Made by a program: the position numbers and the translations under genes | DNA from: Paenibacillus tyrphae | GTDB taxonomy: Bacteria > Bacillota > Bacilli > Paenibacillales > NBRC-103111 | DNA: 64,000 nt | NCBI RefSeq assembly: GCF_024158745.1 | Contig: NZ_JAMZAW010000002.1 | Coordinates: forward strand, 434,001 to 498,000 | Reading direction: 5' to 3' | Notes under the pieces: generated by a model | Told to the model about the DNA's origin: nothing | Databases searched by the model: none | Seen by the model: only the letters and a program-made list of their open reading frames with translations | Shown here: one piece after another, positions 60,409 to 64,000 of the stretch | Position numbering within the stretch: the first letter of the stretch is position 1 | Layout of the letters: each line of letters opens with the position of its first letter

Positions 60409-60960
60409 CAACCCCCTAAATCCCCCTTAGTAAGGGGGACCCCAGGGGCTGCGCCCCTGGACCCGCAAGGTTGTCTGGGGAGGGAGTGCGCCACATTTTT
60501 GTTACTATAGATGAAGGAACGCGTCTATCCGGCGAGCCACGACTCGCCGGATACGCTTACATTTTGGCGCGGCAAAGTCCCGCGCAGCCGTGCGCTGACT
60601 GGAAGCGAGGACGGGCCTCGACCGCCGTTAGGCTGGTCGGGACCGGACAGTCGCGGTCCTTGCACCGGCGTATTCGCTAGTGCTGGTGCGCCGCATGGAA
60701 GCGAGGACGGGCCTCGACCGCCGTCAGGCTGGTCGGGTCCGGACAGTCGCGGTCCTTGCACCGACGTATCACTAGTGCTGGTGCGCCGTATGGAAGCGAG
60801 GACGCACGCTGCCGGCCGTCAGGCCAGGCGCGGGCGGACAGTCGCGGTCCTTGCACCGACGATCCGATTATGGCGACGCTCCCCCTCCCCCGACAACCTT
60901 TCGTCGTCCAGGGAGCGAAACCCCTGGGGTCCCCCTTACTAAGGGGGATTTAGGGGGTTG
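60409..60960. repeat. Composite element: long inverted arms enclosing three ~96-bp tandem repeats
   Basis: The left arm (60409-60486) and right arm (60879-60960) are inverted copies, identical for the outer 40 bp (CAACCCCCTAAATCC..., with an internal CCCCCTTA-GTAAGGGGG palindrome) and similar over ~80 bp. Between them, units beginning GGAAGCGAGGACG start at 60601, 60697 and 60792, so the period is 95-96 bp; the third unit has diverged. ORFs read in it are low-complexity and not credible. It is much richer in G+C than its surroundings. Confidence 0.85.
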
Positions 60961-61366
60961 TAAACCCACTTTCGATCTCCCGCAGCAACGAAGCTGCCCG
61001 ACCTACCCACTTGTCCTCCACGCTGCCGTCTTTATCGAGCGGCTCCTGAAACTGATCCATTAACGCTCCATAAGTGCGAGCCTGTGCCTCTTGATCCAAT
61101 CCTTCATTATAAACATGCTTGAGTACAAACGGGGTCCCGATTCGGACAAAAGCGTCCGTAGAATCCGTATCTCCGTCCAGTACGCCGCTTGTGACTTCAA
61201 ACGGGATGCGCAGCCACACTTTATGCCCCTCATCCAAATAGCGGTCAAAGGAACCGTGCTCATAATCCCAGTTGCCGCCCAATGTGAACTCATGCTCGTG
61301 CAAATAGCTTCGCACATGTTCAAAAGGCTCTTCCCGCCCTTGCAAAGTCGAATCTAAAGGAACCAT
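60950..61366 (-). CDS. YugN-like family protein
   Basis: 138 residues. The sequence LGGNWDYEHGSFDRYLD, VWLRIPFEVTSGVLDGDTDSTDAFVRIGTPFVLKHVYNEGLDQEA and FQEPLDKDGSVEDKWV follow the YugN family closely. Function is unknown. The start at MVPLDST has GGAGG eight bases upstream. The last codons and the stop (60950-60960) lie inside the right arm of the composite repeat, so insertion of that element set the present C-terminus. Confidence 0.9.
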   Translation of the reverse strand: MVPLDSTLQGREEPFEHVRSYLHEHEFTLGGNWDYEHGSFDRYLDEGHKVWLRIPFEVTSGVLDGDTDSTDAFVRIGTPFVLKHVYNEGLDQEAQARTYGALMDQFQEPLDKDGSVEDKWVGRAASLLREIESGFTTP

Positions 61367-61496
61367 CGGCATCTCCTCCAAATCATGATCGCTGCAACAA
61401 AGTCACGCTTAGCATGTACCCGACCAAGTAAAATTATGCCCATCAAGGAGGATATAAGAAGTTCTTACGATAAACATCCGAATATCAACCATCATA

Positions 61497-61550
61497 TGTA
61501 AGAATATCTTACGTAATTCGTTGACATAAATTCCACGCGAATCGTATAAT
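61497..61550 (+). promoter_or_regulatory. amt promoter with GlnR/TnrA-type box
   Basis: TGTAAGAATATCTTACG (61497-61513) matches TGTNAN7TNACA with one mismatch. TTGACA (61521-61526), 18 bp, TATAAT (61545-61550) follow. The box is centred near -52, a typical activation position for TnrA. Confidence 0.85.
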
Positions 61551-61609
61551 GAGAAGCAAAATAATCGCTTTATACGTTATTAAGCACCTTCTGAAAGGAG
61601 ATAGCCTTG

Positions 61610-62908
61610 ATGGATTTGAATACGCTCGCGAGCGGATTAGATACAATTTGGGTTGTACTTAGCGCTGCGATGATTCTGCTGATGGAAGGCGGTTTCGCCT
61701 TGCTGGAAGCGGGATTCGTACGGCAAAAGAATGCCGTCAGCATCATCATGAAAGTCTTTGTCGACATTACGTTCGGCGCATTGATCTTTTTCTTCTTCGG
61801 CTTTGCGCTGATGTACGGAAAAGATGCCGGCGGGCTCATCGGAACGACCGGCTTTATGATGGGAGGAGACTTGACACACATTAACCTCACCATCACGCAT
61901 GATACGTATTGGCTGTTTCAATGTGCGTTCGTCATCGCCGTCATTTCGATCGTTTCCGGCGCGGTAGCCGAACGAATCAATTTCCACGCTTATATTTTGT
62001 TCACCGTTGCCATGACCGGCTTGATTTACCCGGTTGCCGGACATTGGATTTGGGCCGTAGGCGGTTGGCTTGGCAGTCTCGGGATGATCGACTTTGCGGG
62101 CTCGGCGGTCATCCACGCCCTCGGAGGCTTTGCCGCTCTGGCCGCCGCCATCGTCATCGGACCGCGAATCGGCAAATTTACGGAGAACGGCACGGCTAAC
62201 ATCGTCCCTCCTTCCAATCTTCCGCTCGCATCGGTCGGAGCCTTCATCCTTTGGTTCGGCTGGTTCGGCTTCAACTCGGGCAGCACGCTCAGCGCAACCA
62301 ACGGGTCCATCGGACACATCGCGGTAACGACGATGCTAGCGGCAGCCTCAGGAGGAGCGGCTTGCATCCTGTTTACGATGCTGCGCTATCGCAAATCGGA
62401 CCCGCCAATGGTCATTAACGGCTCGTTGGCCGGACTGGTCGGCATCACCGCTGGCTGCGCCTTCGTCAGTGACGAGGCGGCGATTCTGATCGGCGCCGTT
62501 TGCGGCATCGCGATGGTGTTCGCGACGGAATTTCTAGAATCCAAACGGATCGACGACCCGGTCGGAGCGTTTGCCGTCCACGGAGTCAGCGGAAGTATCG
62601 GAACGCTGGCCGTCGGTTTATTCGCGCAACCGGAGTTGGCCGGGAAGGTAGGGCAAGGCTACAGCGGTTTGTTTTACGGAGGAGGGTTTTTGCTGCTTGG
62701 CGTTCAAGCGCTTGGACTAGTAACCGTCATGATTTGGGGGTTCGCGACGACTTGGATTGCTTTCAAGCTGATTAACCGACTCGTTCCTGTCCGCGTCAGC
62801 CGGGATGAAGAGCTTGTCGGTCTGGACGTCGGAATCCACGGCGTACCGGCCTACAGCCAAGAGCACGACTTTATTGAATTGAACCAATTGACGCTGGATA
62901 AAAGATAG
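61610..62908 (+). CDS. Ammonium transporter Amt
   Basis: 432 residues with about eleven membrane segments. Amt signature parts are seen: the N-terminal AAMILLMEGGFALLEAGFVRQKN, HWIWAVGGWLG, DFAGSAVIHALGGFAALAAAIVIGPR, the GWFGFNSGS loop, and GAFAVHGVSGSIGTLAVGLFA with the pore His. The cytosolic C-terminus (about 395-432) could contact a PII protein, but no glnK gene is next to it here. Start ATG has AAAGGAG nine bases before it. Its promoter has a GlnR/TnrA-type box, as does glnA's. Confidence 0.96.
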   Translation: MDLNTLASGLDTIWVVLSAAMILLMEGGFALLEAGFVRQKNAVSIIMKVFVDITFGALIFFFFGFALMYGKDAGGLIGTTGFMMGGDLTHINLTITHDTYWLFQCAFVIAVISIVSGAVAERINFHAYILFTVAMTGLIYPVAGHWIWAVGGWLGSLGMIDFAGSAVIHALGGFAALAAAIVIGPRIGKFTENGTANIVPPSNLPLASVGAFILWFGWFGFNSGSTLSATNGSIGHIAVTTMLAAASGGAACILFTMLRYRKSDPPMVINGSLAGLVGITAGCAFVSDEAAILIGAVCGIAMVFATEFLESKRIDDPVGAFAVHGVSGSIGTLAVGLFAQPELAGKVGQGYSGLFYGGGFLLLGVQALGLVTVMIWGFATTWIAFKLINRLVPVRVSRDEELVGLDVGIHGVPAYSQEHDFIELNQLTLDKR

Positions 62909-62954
62909 TATTCTGCCTACGCAATCCTTTCATACCCAAGCTACAAAGAAACAG

Positions 62955-62992
62955 AAGAAGCCGCTCCACAAATTTCCGGAACGGCTTCTTTC
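62955..62992. terminator. Bidirectional terminator between amt and the permease genes
   Basis: An AGAAGCCGCTCC / GGAACGGCTTCT stem with one mismatch; T-rich tracts follow on both strands. Confidence 0.85.
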
Positions 62993-63008
62993 CTTTACGC
63001 TCATTATT

Positions 63009-63893
63009 TTATTTCGAATCAAAAGCGCTGCGTAATCCGTCGCCAATGAAGTTGAAGCACATGATCGTCAGGAAGATCATAAAGCCGGGGATGAACGGAT
63101 ACCAAGGCGCATTGTTCAAAATCGTCAAGCTTTGAGCGCTTTGCAGCAAATTCCCCCAGCTCGCGGTAGGCGGCTGAATCCCCAGACCAAGGAAGCTGAG
63201 GCTGGACTCCGTCAAAATCATGCTGCCCATCTGCAGCGTTGCGGAGACGATGACCGGAGCGATGGCATTAGGCAGAATATGCACGAAAATAATCCGGAAA
63301 TCCGACATCCCGATGGTCCGCGCCGCATCGACGAACTCGCGGTTTTTGACCGAAAGGATTTGCCCTCGCAGCAGCCTCGCCTTGGACATCCAGCCGAATG
63401 CGACGAACACAACGATAATATTGAATAAGCTCGGCTTCAGGACGGTAACGACCGTGATCAGAACGAAAAAGCTCGGAAAGGCCAGCAAAATATCGACGAT
63501 CCGCATCAGAAAGCCGTCGACTTTCCCTCCGTAATAACCGGCCAATGAGCCTACGGTAATCCCGATCAGCAGGTTAAGGACAACAGAAAAAATCGCGACG
63601 GAGAGCGATACCCGGGCCCCGTAAAGCACCCGGCTGAACAAATCCCGTCCTAAATCGTCGGTCCCGAACCAGTGCTCGGCGCTCGGCGGCTTCAACCGGC
63701 TCATTAGATCCTGTTCCGCAGGATCGTGAAGTGCTATGACGGGCGCGAACAACGCGAGTACGATGAGTACCGCCATAATCCACAGGCTGACAAAGGCCAG
63801 CCGGTTAGCCTTGAATCGTTCCCAAGCCCGATTTTTCGGTTTGGCGGCGGCCGCAGGAAGCTGGGCCTTATTCGTAGTTACGGCTTCATTCAT
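63009..63893 (-). CDS. Oligopeptide/dipeptide ABC transporter permease (DppC/OppC type)
   Basis: 294 residues. The N-terminal cytosolic tail (to ~25) leads to six membrane segments. HWFGTDDLGRDLFSRVLYGARVSL is the OppC/DppC N-terminal pattern. The EAA loop is EFVDAARTIGMSDFRIIFVHILPNAIAPVIV. It ends in FNFIGDGLRSAFDSK. It forms the transport channel with the partner permease upstream and with cytosolic ATPases not in the window. Substrate cannot be read. Confidence 0.95.
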   Translation of the reverse strand: MNEAVTTNKAQLPAAAAKPKNRAWERFKANRLAFVSLWIMAVLIVLALFAPVIALHDPAEQDLMSRLKPPSAEHWFGTDDLGRDLFSRVLYGARVSLSVAIFSVVLNLLIGITVGSLAGYYGGKVDGFLMRIVDILLAFPSFFVLITVVTVLKPSLFNIIVVFVAFGWMSKARLLRGQILSVKNREFVDAARTIGMSDFRIIFVHILPNAIAPVIVSATLQMGSMILTESSLSFLGLGIQPPTASWGNLLQSAQSLTILNNAPWYPFIPGFMIFLTIMCFNFIGDGLRSAFDSK

Positions 63894-63896
63894 GGA

Positions 63897-64000
63897 TTAT
63901 ACCTTCGCCTCGCTTTTGCTGTAGTTGACCCGGGGATCCAGGATCGCATAAGATAGGTCGGCCAAAATGCTGCCGATGACATAGAGAAAGGCAGTCAATG
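63897..64000 (-). CDS. Oligopeptide/dipeptide ABC permease (DppB/OppB type), C-terminal fragment
   Basis: The minus-strand frame reads ...FLYVIGSILADLSYAILDPRVNY, then a short tail and a stop at 63897-63899. The DPRVNY end is the classic DppB/OppB C-terminus. The rest of the gene is outside the window. The next ATG (63893) begins three bases later, so the two permeases are one transcription unit. Confidence 0.9.
   Translation of the reverse strand, partial: LTAFLYVIGSILADLSYAILDPRVNYSKSEAKV

Noticed and set aside
60601-60870. CRISPR array
   Set aside because: The three repeats are ~96 bp with no spacer pattern, and there are no cas genes.
60511-60942. Overlapping ORFs in the tandem repeat region
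   Set aside because: They are open only because the 96-bp unit is a multiple of three and GC-rich; composition is low-complexity in all frames.

Overview
The window comes from a Bacillota genome of the Paenibacillus type. The signs are strong AGGAGG-like ribosome sites, some TTG and GTG starts, sigma-A promoters, a YesM/YesN two-component pair, SinR, an AbrB-like protein, YugN, GlnR/TnrA-type boxes and class-I glutamine synthetase. I see no rRNA, tRNA, CRISPR array or transposase gene. Both ends cut genes: a sensor kinase on the left and an oligopeptide-type permease on the right.

Layout. 1-3934: a YesM/YesN kinase-regulator operon with a coiled-coil membrane protein and a phosphodiester-glycosidase-domain protein. 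4003-12471: a regulatory district. It holds a hydrolase-like/SARP fusion regulator, an AbrB-like protein with four cysteines, an orphan OmpR-type regulator, SinR, two near-identical XRE regulators, and three short related genes (51-58 codons) on the minus strand that resemble SinI-type antirepressors. Housekeeping genes trmL, serC and thpR lie among them. 12530-32475: a ~20 kb minus-strand exopolysaccharide operon read from galU towards a terminator at 12485-12508. It encodes sugar-nucleotide synthesis (GalU, UDP-glucose dehydrogenase, UDP-xylose synthase, ManC type), an initiating sugar-phosphate transferase, a Wzz/CpsD-like pair, two Wzx flippases, two Wzy polymerases, five further glycosyltransferases, and a tail of secreted SGNH, lectin-like and Cys-rich proteins. 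32759-42664: a third XRE regulator and a set of secreted glycoside hydrolase-like, beta-helix and acyltransferase genes. 43080-51418: Tat-exported DUF1501 with DUF1800, an AraC regulator, a kinase-like protein, two Gfo/Idh/MocA oxidoreductases and an erythromycin-esterase-family protein. 51912-64000: glnA, DAHP synthase, DUF2062, ispH, a CssRS-like kinase/regulator beside htrA, yugN, amt and oligopeptide permeases.

The most interesting signal is a 15-bp palindrome, consensus GATAC-N5-GTATC (core TAC-N5-GTA). I find it eleven times by eye, always in or beside promoters of the XRE/SinR genes, the exopolysaccharide operon and accessory polysaccharide genes, and nowhere that I noticed in the housekeeping stretches. 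In xre1, xre2 and xre3 it overlaps the -10 or -35 boxes. In the exopolysaccharide control region it covers two back-to-back promoters. With the three XRE paralogues, SinR and the three SinI-like micro-proteins, this suggests a dedicated matrix-control circuit that is wired like SinR/SinI/SlrR of Bacillus but uses a different operator.

Other structure: two copies of a palindromic MITE-like repeat (42784-43056 and 51570-51880) whose arms differ by compensating changes; a composite element at 60409-60960 with ~80-bp inverted arms enclosing three ~96-bp tandem repeats; and GlnR/TnrA-type boxes upstream of glnA and amt. All calls were made by reading the sequence. No database search or folding programme was run.
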